Of a stretch of DNA of 10,248 bases, positions 1 to 7,279 are shown one piece after another. Positions within the stretch are counted from its first letter, which is position 1. Each line of letters opens with the position of its first letter. Origin of the DNA: an uncultured Chromatiaceae bacterium (GTDB lineage: Bacteria > Pseudomonadota > Gammaproteobacteria > Enterobacterales > Alteromonadaceae); assembly GCA_946481195.1 (NCBI GenBank), contig CAMLNG010000096.1, forward strand, positions 1-10,248. The letters run 5' to 3'. Below the pieces are notes generated by a model that saw only the letters and a list, made by a program, of their open reading frames with translations, had not been told where the DNA came from and did not search any database. Position numbers and translations under genes: made by a program.

Positions 1-1111
1 ACGCCAGAGATCCCAGTAGCGCGACCAGGGTTACACTGACAGCCCGCCACTTATTTAAACCAAGCGCCGTGATCCAGACTTCAAAATAAGTCTTCAGCAA
101 CGTCAGCCATAAAGTCAGTAGCACCAGAGTACAAATCAATTGTGCCTGCGCACTCAATGGCTCCGCTAGTAACCAGGGATACAGCCAGGGGCAAGCCAGC
201 AACAGCACAAAATACGGCAGGCTCAGCAGCGGAAAACTATACAAAAACACCCGCTTAAACAAACGGATTTTGTCTGCTAACAACGCTTGGTGACTGAGTT
301 TAGCCAGCAGCACCTGCGAAAATACCACGGGCAACAAAGTAACCGGCATAAACAGCACAAAGGCTTTGCGAAATTGACCAAGCGCCAGCAAGCTACTGAA
401 CAGCGCCAGAAAGACAAAAGGGATATTTGTCAGGTAAATGGCAAATACATCATGCCAGGCATAACTAAAGCGCTGTTTCAGCTGTTGCCATAAGTCTGGT
501 GTCTTTTCATGCACTGTGCCCTGCCACTGCCGGTACTCGGGCAGTAAGGCGCGCAGCGCGGTCAACAGCGGGAAGAAGCTGATCAGTAAAATCAGCAATA
601 AGACCGGCGCAGTGTGACTGAAAAGCCCGGCAAAAATTGCGACAACCAACAGTAGCGTCAGCGCCACACTAATAAGCTGGCTGCGTACTTCCAGTGCAAA
701 CTGCTGCGCGCCTTTTAAATAGCTGAAACAGGCCTGGTTCAGCGCCCAGCTGAAGCCAATCAGCAAACTCAGCAGATATAAAGTCCAGGACAACACCGCA
801 TCCGTCCACCACAACAGCAGGCCACTGCAGATGGTTAACACGCCAAACACCAGCAGACTGATGCGCAGGCTTTGCAGCAACTGGCTGATATGACGCTGCT
901 GCGCGGCATGATGGATCAGATAAAAATTGGCACCAAAAGCAATCGCCGGGAAAAATAAGTTGGCCAGCATATAGATAAAGCTGAACACGCCAAATTCCTG
1001 CTCGAGTAAATGGCGGGCCAGCGCCAGATTCAGTAACCAGCGCGAGCCGAAATTTAAACCCTGCGCCACACTATTGCTCATCAGCTTGCGGACGAAATCA
1101 CTGCGCAGCAT
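1..1111 (-). CDS. Flippase (Wzx-like, MOP superfamily), partial at the left edge
   Basis: I translated this frame by hand. It stays open from ATG at 1111 to the window edge: 370 residues with no stop, so the C-terminus lies outside. The protein is very hydrophobic. It starts with a short basic N-terminus (MLRSDFVRKLMSNSVAQGLN) and then about ten alternating membrane segments, the usual layout of Wzx-type lipid-linked oligosaccharide flippases, which are normally about 400-480 residues. A cytoplasmic-looking polar stretch lies near residues 190-218. The start is firm: GGAGG lies six bases before the ATG. The gene overlaps the end of the upstream Wzy-like gene by 14 bp, so it belongs to the same leftward operon. 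Inferred role: moving the undecaprenyl-linked repeat unit to the periplasmic face. No substrate can be read from such sequences. A second flippase lies at 7260-8564, so the division of labour is unclear. Confidence 0.8.
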   Translation of the reverse strand, partial: MLRSDFVRKLMSNSVAQGLNFGSRWLLNLALARHLLEQEFGVFSFIYMLANLFFPAIAFGANFYLIHHAAQQRHISQLLQSLRISLLVFGVLTICSGLLLWWTDAVLSWTLYLLSLLIGFSWALNQACFSYLKGAQQFALEVRSQLISVALTLLLVVAIFAGLFSHTAPVLLLILLISFFPLLTALRALLPEYRQWQGTVHEKTPDLWQQLKQRFSYAWHDVFAIYLTNIPFVFLALFSSLLALGQFRKAFVLFMPVTLLPVVFSQVLLAKLSHQALLADKIRLFKRVFLYSFPLLSLPYFVLLLACPWLYPWLLAEPLSAQAQLICTLVLLTLWLTLLKTYFEVWITALGLNKWRAVSVTLVALLGSLA

Positions 1112-2423
1112 GGTGAGCCTCCGCAGTCACTGCATTTTCAGTCGTTTGCCACAGCAAAAAAGCGCCGTTGAGCATGCCCCAGGGGATCCAGAGCATACCG
1201 GAGGTCAGCACATGACCGGCCATAGATGCAACGACCAGCAACAACAGATTTAGCAGTAACACTCCGGCAGCAACGGACTGCGGAGCCTGGCGCCAAGCTT
1301 GCAATGCCAGCCGGATCACACCGCCAAACCACAACGCATACCAGCCAAGTCCGGCAACACCAAACCAGATAAACAAGTCCGCCGGGTCAATTTCAGCGAG
1401 CGGCTTGCTGCTGTAGAGCGCAAGTCCGGCATTACCGATCCCCAGCAATTGCTGCCATTCTGGAAAATAACGCGCTACATAAAACCAGTTTTCCGCGACA
1501 AATAAATCGCGGTTTGACAGCACAATACCGATGGCGCCTTGCTGCGCCAGCACAAGCTGTTGCTTCTCAGACAACGGCAGATGCGGCAGGATCGCTGGTA
1601 ATTGCCAGGCCAGCAGTAATAGCAGCAACAAAGCCGCAGCCATCGACAGCTGAAGCCAACGACGATACGGCAGCCAATGCGCTCTGGCTTGTAACAGCGG
1701 AATAAAAATGGCTAATAGCAGCACGCCGGCATTGCCGGTTTTGGTCAGTAGAGTGCTGCTGCAAAACAAGCTCAATCCCAGTACTGCAGCGAAGATGACT
1801 TTTTGTCGCGGCCAATACCAGGCAAACAAATAGGCACTAAACACCAGCAATAACGCAGACAGCTCATTGGTGGCTTTAAAGAAGCCCTTTGAGCCCAGCA
1901 GCTGATCAGGAAAGTAGTCACTTGGCAGATATGCAGACAGACCAAAGCCCAGGCGCCCCAGCACTAAGTTGATGACAATGATGGTAAAACCAAGCCACAT
2001 CAGCTGATGCAGATTTTGCCGGGCCAGCGCGGCATCGCGCTGACACAAACCGTAGCAATACCAGGCTGCCAGTAATGGCGCCACCAGCTTCAACGCCATA
2101 CCGATATCGTACGACAGACCGGCGCTATGCCCAAGACTGAAAAAACTCCACACCGGCCCTAACAACAGCAGTAGTAATAAAGCCGGCAATAACGCGATAC
2201 GCCGCCCCATTGTCAGACCACAGCTCAGCAGCATCAACAGCATCAGCACTGATTTATAGCCGGCAGATAACGGCAGAGTCAGCGCCCATTGCTGTTGCAA
2301 AAAGCCCTGTAGCGCGTCCACCAGCAGATAAGTTTTCACCAATAACAGGATCAGCAGATCCAGCGTGCGGACCTGCGGCAGCAACAAGCTTGGCACGGCA
2401 CTTTGGCCAGAGACCTGATTCAT
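1098..2423 (-). CDS. Wzy-like O-antigen polymerase / O-antigen ligase family membrane protein
   Basis: This 441-residue integral membrane protein has roughly a dozen hydrophobic segments and long Leu runs. Two features point to the O-antigen ligase/polymerase family. One is a GxKGFFKATNE-type stretch near residues 178-188. The other is an acidic motif before a late membrane segment (EIDPADLFIWFG), comparable to the E-x-D-x-x-D-L-F motif I remember from O-antigen-ligase-family proteins. The long periplasmic loop typical of Wzy lies before that motif. Sequence alone does not separate polymerase (Wzy) from ligase (WaaL). Its position between a Wzz-like gene and a flippase favours Wzy, which joins undecaprenyl-PP-linked repeat units on the periplasmic face. 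The start ATG at 2423 overlaps the TGA of the Wzz-like gene (ATGA). No clear Shine-Dalgarno is seen, which suggests translational coupling. The last 14 bp overlap the flippase start. Confidence 0.8.
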   Translation of the reverse strand: MNQVSGQSAVPSLLLPQVRTLDLLILLLVKTYLLVDALQGFLQQQWALTLPLSAGYKSVLMLLMLLSCGLTMGRRIALLPALLLLLLLGPVWSFFSLGHSAGLSYDIGMALKLVAPLLAAWYCYGLCQRDAALARQNLHQLMWLGFTIIVINLVLGRLGFGLSAYLPSDYFPDQLLGSKGFFKATNELSALLLVFSAYLFAWYWPRQKVIFAAVLGLSLFCSSTLLTKTGNAGVLLLAIFIPLLQARAHWLPYRRWLQLSMAAALLLLLLLAWQLPAILPHLPLSEKQQLVLAQQGAIGIVLSNRDLFVAENWFYVARYFPEWQQLLGIGNAGLALYSSKPLAEIDPADLFIWFGVAGLGWYALWFGGVIRLALQAWRQAPQSVAAGVLLLNLLLLVVASMAGHVLTSGMLWIPWGMLNGAFLLWQTTENAVTAEAHHAAQ

Positions 2424-3217
2424 CGGCGCAGGAATAACAAAGCGAGTGTCAGGGCCAATAAAGTCCCTAATAATGCAGCCGCCACCGCACTAAATAACAG
2501 AGATGGTGATTTCGCGACCTGTGTCTGCAAGCTGGCCACCGGTTTTAACGCCGGATAATAACCCTGACGCCATAAATTCTGCGCAGCCAGATTCTGGTCC
2601 AGTTGCTGTGCCAATAGAGAACGTTCACCCACGGTACTCGCCTGCTCCATCGCTTGTTGCAACTGCTGTTGCTGTTGTTGCAAACGCTGCAGTCTGGTGT
2701 GCCGATCCAGTGCTTCTGCTTGCGAAATCAACTGGTTCAGCACAGCTTCTGCCAAGGCAGGCTCTGGTGCTTTGAAGCGGAAAAACAATAAATTACCGCG
2801 GCGTTTATGCTCTTGCGCAAAGGCTGGTTTCCAGATTTTAGTCAGCGCCGTCGCCTCATCAGCAGTGCGGGCGCAAAGCTTCGGCTGGCTTTTGCACCAA
2901 TCTGCATCACGCCACAACTGCCCCCAAACCTCGCTGCTGTCCATCAGCAAACTGAAACGCGCCAATTCGTCCACTTCCAGCGCACCGATAAACAGCTGCG
3001 TATTGGCCGCAATAGCACGATAATCACTCGCCAGCAGGCCGACACGCGTGTCGGATAACGAAAAATGGCCCTGGCTACTGGCCGCCAGCCGGTGTTGTTT
3101 GGCATAAAACGCGCCGCCCAATGCACAGGCGGCAGCGACGACTAACAACCACCATTTTAGCCGGCGCATCACCAGGTACAGCTGGCCACTGAACTCTACT
3201 TCGGTTGCAAACATCAT
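2420..3217 (-). CDS. Wzz-like polysaccharide chain-length determinant (atypical, small)
   Basis: This 265-residue protein has the two-membrane-helix plan of Wzz/polysaccharide co-polymerase proteins: a short N-terminal tail, a first helix at about residues 22-39, a periplasmic domain of about 200 residues, and a second helix at about 240-262 ending in Arg-Arg. A coiled-coil-like, Gln-rich stretch with five to six consecutive Gln lies at about 171-193, where Wzz proteins carry their long helix. A Pro-containing segment (LKPVASL to AKSP, about 224-238) precedes the last helix, as in the family. It lacks the classic PxxPxxPKR motif and a kinase domain and is shorter than typical Wzz (about 320-380 residues), so this is a family-level call. 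C108 and C115 sit in the periplasmic domain and could form a disulfide. It overlaps both neighbours by ATGA, in line with coupled translation and a role in setting chain length for the adjacent Wzy-like protein. Confidence 0.72.
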   Translation of the reverse strand: MMFATEVEFSGQLYLVMRRLKWWLLVVAAACALGGAFYAKQHRLAASSQGHFSLSDTRVGLLASDYRAIAANTQLFIGALEVDELARFSLLMDSSEVWGQLWRDADWCKSQPKLCARTADEATALTKIWKPAFAQEHKRRGNLLFFRFKAPEPALAEAVLNQLISQAEALDRHTRLQRLQQQQQQLQQAMEQASTVGERSLLAQQLDQNLAAQNLWRQGYYPALKPVASLQTQVAKSPSLLFSAVAAALLGTLLALTLALLFLRR

Positions 3218-4155
3218 TTGGGTCCGAATAAGCCTTTAATGCCCTTTGATAACAGCTGTTTTCTGACTTTAATCAGCCACAGCATGCGGTGTTTCAGGTA
3301 ATAACGTACCTTGGTTTCGACCAGGCCATACCGGCAGGAACTGAGTAATTCAGCAAGCGATAACGGCTCCTGCTGCATAGTGCGCCGGTAAAAGGCCTGA
3401 TTGTGCAGATTCCGCTCATTCATCAGGTGCCGGTGTTTTTCGACAAACTGCGCCTGCGCATTCAGTCGTTTCGGCGACGTGGTGATGCGGCCTAATTCAT
3501 GTCCGACGTGCACAATGTAGGTCGGTTCAGCCAGGCGCAAAGCAGGCCCATAAGCGGCAACCATCCTCAACCACATATCATAGTCCTGAAATGCCGCCAG
3601 GCTTTCGTCAAAACCGCCCTGCGCCAGCATCCGGCTGGTTCGCACCAGCGCCTGATTGGACAGACAATGCGCATCGAGCACTTCCGGCAGCCGGATAACT
3701 TTTTGCTCGGTGTACAGCGCTTTACGCACTGAACCGTAATCCCAGAAATAACCGGTGACTACACAAGAGTATTGGTCGTCATAGGCGGCCATCATGCTGG
3801 ATAAGCGGTTTGGCAGAATTTCATCGTCATCGTCGATGCCGGTGACAAATTCACCGGCTGCCGCTTTGATTGCCATATTGCGGGCAGCGCAGGCGCCCTG
3901 GCCTTTTTCCTGCCGGAATAAGCGGATCTTTGGATGTTCGCCATAAAGGTCGTTTAACACCTGCCAGGTATTGTCGGGCGAACAATCATCGACGATCAGC
4001 AATTCAAAATTGGGATAATCCTGCGCCAACACTGAGTTGACGGCACGCTGCATCATCTCACTGCGGTTAAAGGTTGGCATATATACGCTTATCAGCGGCG
4101 CTGGATGTCCAGCAGATTCAGGCGTTGCAGCAGTCAAAATATCGCTCTCAGTCAA
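3214..4155 (-). CDS. Family 2 glycosyltransferase, WcaA/AmsE-like
   Basis: This GT-A fold inverting glycosyltransferase of 313 residues shows the GT2 landmarks. ISVYMPTFNR lies at about 22-31 and the nucleotide-binding acidic pair in IVDDCSPDN at 54-62. The metal-binding DxD-type motif is GIDDDDE at 106-112, and the likely catalytic-base region is FQDYDMWLRM at 189-198. The stretch GACAARN with TGIDDDDE and PNRLS closely resembles what I remember of E. coli WcaA (colanic acid); that is a recollection, not an alignment. It should transfer a sugar from a nucleotide donor onto the undecaprenyl-linked acceptor at the inner membrane. The sugar cannot be read. The C-terminal 50 residues are basic, consistent with membrane association. 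The start is odd: an in-frame TAA lies 18 bases upstream of the TTG at 4155, and no ATG or GTG exists before Met26 inside the catalytic domain. TTG at 4137 (GAGAG seven bases upstream) is an alternative start. Confidence 0.9.
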   Translation of the reverse strand: MTESDILTAATPESAGHPAPLISVYMPTFNRSEMMQRAVNSVLAQDYPNFELLIVDDCSPDNTWQVLNDLYGEHPKIRLFRQEKGQGACAARNMAIKAAAGEFVTGIDDDDEILPNRLSSMMAAYDDQYSCVVTGYFWDYGSVRKALYTEQKVIRLPEVLDAHCLSNQALVRTSRMLAQGGFDESLAAFQDYDMWLRMVAAYGPALRLAEPTYIVHVGHELGRITTSPKRLNAQAQFVEKHRHLMNERNLHNQAFYRRTMQQEPLSLAELLSSCRYGLVETKVRYYLKHRMLWLIKVRKQLLSKGIKGLFGPK

Positions 4156-4187
4156 TGGGTTGGCAGGAGGCTGTTATCTAAACGATT

Positions 4188-4910
4188 CTATAACTTGCCG
4201 GTCAGATAAAGCCACAGATATTCCACCAGACTCCACTGCCGTTTAATCCGGCTCGGTTGACTCAGCAGACGGTAAGCCCATTCCAGATTGAGCCGGCACC
4301 AGATTTCAGGTGCCCGCTTCACATTGCCGGTAAATACGTCGTAGGTACCGCCAACGCCCATAAAATAAGCATCCGGAATGACTTTTTTCGCCCGTTCAAT
4401 CAGCAGCTCCTGCTTCGGCGAGCCCATAGCAATGGTGATAATGCGGGCACCGCTTTGCTGGATTTGATTCAACAGTGCTGCTTCATCTTTGAAATAACCA
4501 TCCTGCGCACCGACGACATTCACACCAGCAGCTAAAAGTTTGTCGCGGGTTTGTTGCAGCACTTCCGGTTTGGCACCAACCAGAAATACCGGCACTTTTT
4601 TACTGGCTGCCCGGTACATAATGGCTTCCCAGGTCTCACAGCCGGGCACCCGCTCGACGCGACGGCCCAATTTTTTTCGCATCACTTTGACCACACCCAT
4701 ACCATCGGCGTAGCGGATCTCGGCCTGATTCAACATGGTTTTCAGCGCAGCATCTTCGCGCGCTTTCATCACTTTTTCCGGATTGATAGCAATGGCAGAA
4801 CCGGCGAAAACAGTGCCGTCATCGTGCACTATATATTCCGCCAGCTGCTGCATGCTGCTAAAAGCCATCACATCCAGTCCGCCGACATTGACCACTTCAG
4901 GTTGTTGCAT
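4188..4910 (-). CDS. wecG: WecG/TagA/CpsF family (GT26) glycosyltransferase, WecG-type
   Basis: This 240-residue protein can be matched from memory along nearly its whole length with E. coli WecG. WecG adds N-acetylmannosaminuronic acid to undecaprenyl-PP-GlcNAc to make lipid II of enterobacterial common antigen. Visible landmarks are IAINPEKV (40-47) and YADGMGVV (67-74), which carries the Asp proposed as catalytic in TagA. These are followed by PVFLVGAKPEVL (107-118), AMGSPKQE (161-168), and GVGGTYDVFTGNVKRAP (185-201). The C-terminal LLSQPSRIKRQ (215-225) is the basic membrane-docking tail. The ATG at 4910 has GGAG seven bases upstream and lies only four bases after the stop of the GT4 gene, so the two are co-transcribed. 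WecG acting on a WecA product fits the divergent wecA next door. No UDP-ManNAcA synthesis genes (wecB, wecC) are present in the window, so donor specificity is assigned by similarity only. Confidence 0.92.
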   Translation of the reverse strand: MQQPEVVNVGGLDVMAFSSMQQLAEYIVHDDGTVFAGSAIAINPEKVMKAREDAALKTMLNQAEIRYADGMGVVKVMRKKLGRRVERVPGCETWEAIMYRAASKKVPVFLVGAKPEVLQQTRDKLLAAGVNVVGAQDGYFKDEAALLNQIQQSGARIITIAMGSPKQELLIERAKKVIPDAYFMGVGGTYDVFTGNVKRAPEIWCRLNLEWAYRLLSQPSRIKRQWSLVEYLWLYLTGKL

Positions 4911-4914
4911 CTTT

Positions 4915-5979
4915 TTACTCCGGGCTTGCTACCGCGGCTGGATCCAGCCACTGATATATTGCAGTTAATCGGTCTGCGATCTTGTCCAGCAGGTACGGCT
5001 CCGCACTGGTCTGACAAGACTGCTGCAGTTGCTGGTAATCTGCTGGCGGCAAACTTAACAGCAACTGAATTTTTTCTGCGAGGCGAGTCACCAGCACCTG
5101 CTCGGTGTCGGCACTGACCAGATAGCCATTTTCACCATCCCGCACCTGCATAGTGGAACCGTCTGTGACTGTCGCCACCACAGGCGTGCCACAGGCCATA
5201 GCTTCAGTCATCACCAGGCCAAAAGATTCATTGCGGGATAAACTGACAAAAACTCTGCTGCGTTGATAGTAGTTTTTTAACTGCTCTGCGCCCTGTGCCG
5301 CAACTAATTGCAGCTGCGGATATTGGCTGGCCGCAGCCTGCAACTGTTCATGCCAGGGGCCATGACCAATTACAACCACCTTTTTGCCGTCCAATGCCGG
5401 TAACAAAGCAATCAGCCGGTCCATGCCTTTATTAAAATCCAGGGTGCCAACGTACAATACATCAATATCTTTCGCTGCCGGCGCTAATGCCTGGACACCA
5501 CCAAACAGGGCATGGATACCGGCGGGCAGTACTTCCGCCTTGATATCCTGACGAAAAAATCGCTGGCGTAACTGCTCACTGACAAAAATCCATTGATCAA
5601 CCCGGGCTGCGGCCGCCTTATACCAGATTGATTCCGGCTGATAGGCATAAATATCAGTTCCATGACAAGTCACAACAATCTTAACTTTCGGGTTACGTAA
5701 ATAACGGTAAGTCAGCGCCAACCAAATGGTTGGATAAAAGAAATGCACATGAATGATGTCAAATTTTTGCCGGCTAAAAACAAAACGCCAGACAAATTGC
5801 AGCCAAAATACCGGGTAACGCAATAAACGCCAGGGCATCCGCTCGTTTTGCCATTGCATCTGAAAATAAGCGGGCTGCAAAGCTGCAAGCGCGGCAACCT
5901 GATTGCGGACAAAGACCCCCTGAAATGGCGCTGAGGGTTTGGAGCCCATATTGGTCAGAATTAACAAGCGTTGCAACAT
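4915..5979 (-). CDS. Family 4 glycosyltransferase (GT-B fold)
   Basis: This is a retaining GT4 enzyme. Numbered from ATG at 5979 (354 residues), it begins with the typical first beta strand LLILTNMG, followed by a Gly/Pro loop and FVRNQ. IIHVHF lies at 75-80 and the acceptor-side motif CHGTDIY at 105-111. The domain linker begins near LPAGI (151-155) and the C-domain strand is VLYVGTLDFNKGMDRL (174-189). The donor-binding E-x7-E motif is ESFGLVMTE at 251-259, followed by ACGTPVVAT. The frame stays open upstream to a GTG at 6063. I chose 5979 because AGG lies eight bases before it, the family N-terminus begins there, and a sigma70-like promoter (TTGTGA, 18 bp, TATGAT; 6011-6040) would start transcription after the upstream candidates. 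It is the first gene of the leftward operon. It should add one sugar of the repeat unit; which sugar is unknown. Confidence 0.9.
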   Translation of the reverse strand: MLQRLLILTNMGSKPSAPFQGVFVRNQVAALAALQPAYFQMQWQNERMPWRLLRYPVFWLQFVWRFVFSRQKFDIIHVHFFYPTIWLALTYRYLRNPKVKIVVTCHGTDIYAYQPESIWYKAAAARVDQWIFVSEQLRQRFFRQDIKAEVLPAGIHALFGGVQALAPAAKDIDVLYVGTLDFNKGMDRLIALLPALDGKKVVVIGHGPWHEQLQAAASQYPQLQLVAAQGAEQLKNYYQRSRVFVSLSRNESFGLVMTEAMACGTPVVATVTDGSTMQVRDGENGYLVSADTEQVLVTRLAEKIQLLLSLPPADYQQLQQSCQTSAEPYLLDKIADRLTAIYQWLDPAAVASPE

Positions 5980-6010
5980 CAACGGCACCTGTAGTTCAGA
6001 TAGTCGGCTG

Positions 6011-6040
6011 ATCATACTGGTAAACTGGCGGTGGTCACAA
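6011..6040 (-). promoter_or_regulatory. Predicted sigma70 promoter of the leftward glycosyltransferase operon
   Basis: Read on the minus strand, a -35 box TTGTGA (6035-6040) is followed after 18 bp by a -10 box TATGAT (6011-6016). Transcription would start near 6004, giving a leader of about 25 bases before ATG 5979 that contains the AGG ribosome-binding site. It is a match by eye only, but its fit with the preferred GT4 start strengthens both calls. Confidence 0.5.
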
Positions 6041-6118
6041 CCAAAATGCCAGCCTGCTATCACGCATAAACCCCAAGTGCTGAAATAAAACGCAGTTAAG
6101 CTGCTGATTTCACATGAG

Positions 6119-6131
6119 GCTGATAGTCAGC
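6119..6131. promoter_or_regulatory. Palindrome overlapping the wecA -35 region (possible operator)
   Basis: GCTGA-TAG-TCAGC is a perfect inverted repeat with 5-bp arms and a 3-bp centre. Another copy of the half-site GCTGAT lies 16 bp upstream at 6103-6108. The palindrome covers where the -35 box of the wecA promoter should be, and that promoter has no good -35 match. A regulator site is possible, but arms this short also occur by chance. Confidence 0.25.
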
Positions 6132-6146
6132 ATCCGGTTGTTCGCC

Positions 6147-6152
6147 TATAAT
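6147..6152 (+). promoter_or_regulatory. Predicted -10 box of the wecA promoter
   Basis: A perfect TATAAT lies 26 bases before the wecA ATG at 6179. No recognisable TTGACA-like box is found 16-18 bp upstream and there is no TGn extension, so the promoter may be weak or activator-dependent. The expected start near 6159 leaves a leader of about 20 bases with only a poor Shine-Dalgarno (AAGAAC). Confidence 0.45.
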
Positions 6153-6178
6153 CGCCCGATAACAAAACAAGAACAACA

Positions 6179-7279
6179 ATGTCATTGCGGGATCTGCTTA
6201 TGCGCGAACATATGGTGTTATTTATCACCACATTTGTGTTAACCCTGTTGGCCATTTTTATCCTGATCCCGGTTGCCAACCGGATTGGTCTGGTCGACAA
6301 ACCTCATGGCCGTAAACAACATGTCGGCTCTATCCCGCTCATTGGCGGTATTTCGGTCTTTACCGGAGTGGCGTTGACCTTGAGTTACTTTGGCCTGCCC
6401 GGTGACACCCATTGGTATTATCTACTGTGTGGCGGCACTATCGTTATTCTCGGCGTTTTTGACGATTTCCTTGATTTAAGCGTGAAACTGCGTCTGGTTG
6501 CCCAGGTGATCATCGCATTAGTGATGATGTATGGCCTGCAGCTTTATGTCGCCGATTTGGGCGATTTGTTTGGCCTTGGCAGCGTCAGCCTCGGTTATGT
6601 CGGTATTCCTTTTACCGTGATTGCGGTCATCGCCGCCATCAATGCTTTTAACATGATTGATGGCATCGATGGCCTTGCCGGCATGTTAAGCGGCGTCAGT
6701 TTTGTCTCGCTGACCCTGATGATGGGTATCGGCGGTCAGCTGGAACATGCAGTGTTGCCGATGGTGTTAGTGTTTGCGCTTATCCCTTATCTGATGTTTA
6801 ACCTTGATTTAGTTGGTAAAGGCAAAGGCAAAATCTTTATGGGTGACGCCGGCAGTATGTTGATTGGCCTGTCGGTTATTTGGCTTTTGATCATCGGCAG
6901 TCAGAGCGACAGCGCCAGTTTCAGACCTGTCACGGCGTTATGGGTGATTGCAGTACCACTGATGGATATGGTGGCTATCATGATCCGCCGCATCCGCAAA
7001 GGTCAGTCGCCTTTTATGGCTGACCGCGAACATCTGCACCATATCTTTTTGCGCTTAGGCCTGAATTCACGTCAGGCGCTGGTGGTGATTACCACACTGG
7101 CGGCGATGCTGGCGACCATCGGTGTTGTTGGTGAGTACCTGATGGTACCCGACCTAGTCATGTTATTGTTATTCCTGCTGATTTTCGCGCTGTATTCGTT
7201 ATCACTGCAATACATCTGGCGGATCACCCGTGCTATTAAACGTTATAAAGCCAGACAACGTGCTAAACAAAATCCGTAA
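6179..7279 (+). CDS. wecA: WecA, undecaprenyl-phosphate GlcNAc-1-phosphate transferase
   Basis: WecA transfers GlcNAc-1-P from UDP-GlcNAc to undecaprenyl phosphate, the first step of O-antigen and ECA assembly, in the inner membrane. The 366-residue protein has about eleven hydrophobic segments and all polyprenyl-phosphate HexNAc-1-P transferase motifs. Early GLVDKPHGRKQHVG (37-50) is followed by the Mg-binding DDFLD (95-99) and NAFNMIDGIDG (155-165, with D161 and D164). MGDAGS lies at 221-226 and the UDP-GlcNAc-recognising HLHH at 285-288, where E. coli has HIHH. The segment VTALWVIAVPLMDMVAIM is nearly identical to E. coli WecA as I remember it. The C-terminus is short and basic. ATG 6179 has only a weak ribosome-binding site; Met8 or Met12 are alternatives that would leave the motifs intact. 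It is transcribed away from the glycosyltransferase operon and overlaps the start of the next flippase gene. Confidence 0.95.
   Translation: MSLRDLLMREHMVLFITTFVLTLLAIFILIPVANRIGLVDKPHGRKQHVGSIPLIGGISVFTGVALTLSYFGLPGDTHWYYLLCGGTIVILGVFDDFLDLSVKLRLVAQVIIALVMMYGLQLYVADLGDLFGLGSVSLGYVGIPFTVIAVIAAINAFNMIDGIDGLAGMLSGVSFVSLTLMMGIGGQLEHAVLPMVLVFALIPYLMFNLDLVGKGKGKIFMGDAGSMLIGLSVIWLLIIGSQSDSASFRPVTALWVIAVPLMDMVAIMIRRIRKGQSPFMADREHLHHIFLRLGLNSRQALVVITTLAAMLATIGVVGEYLMVPDLVMLLLFLLIFALYSLSLQYIWRITRAIKRYKARQRAKQNP

Noticed and set aside
2655..2700. Trinucleotide-like repeat (tract of TTG/CTG) as a possible contingency repeat
   Set aside because: It is an imperfect mix of CAG/CAA Gln codons within the Wzz-like coiled coil. 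Triplet changes would not shift the frame, so phase variation is unlikely.
4551..5117. Plus-strand open frame of 188 codons, His/Phe-rich
   Set aside because: It is antisense to wecG and the end of the GT4 gene, has no family motif, and its His/Phe bias follows from reading conserved codons backwards.
6027..6038. GGCGGTGGTCAC resembling the start of an RfaH ops element (GGCGGTAG...TG)
   Set aside because: Only the first six bases fit, it lies upstream of the predicted wecA transcription start, and an ops element must be transcribed in a leader.
5980..6063. N-terminal extension of the GT4 enzyme from GTG 6063
   Set aside because: The extra 28 residues are not part of a GT-B fold, no ribosome-binding site precedes the GTG, and the likely promoter lies within this stretch.
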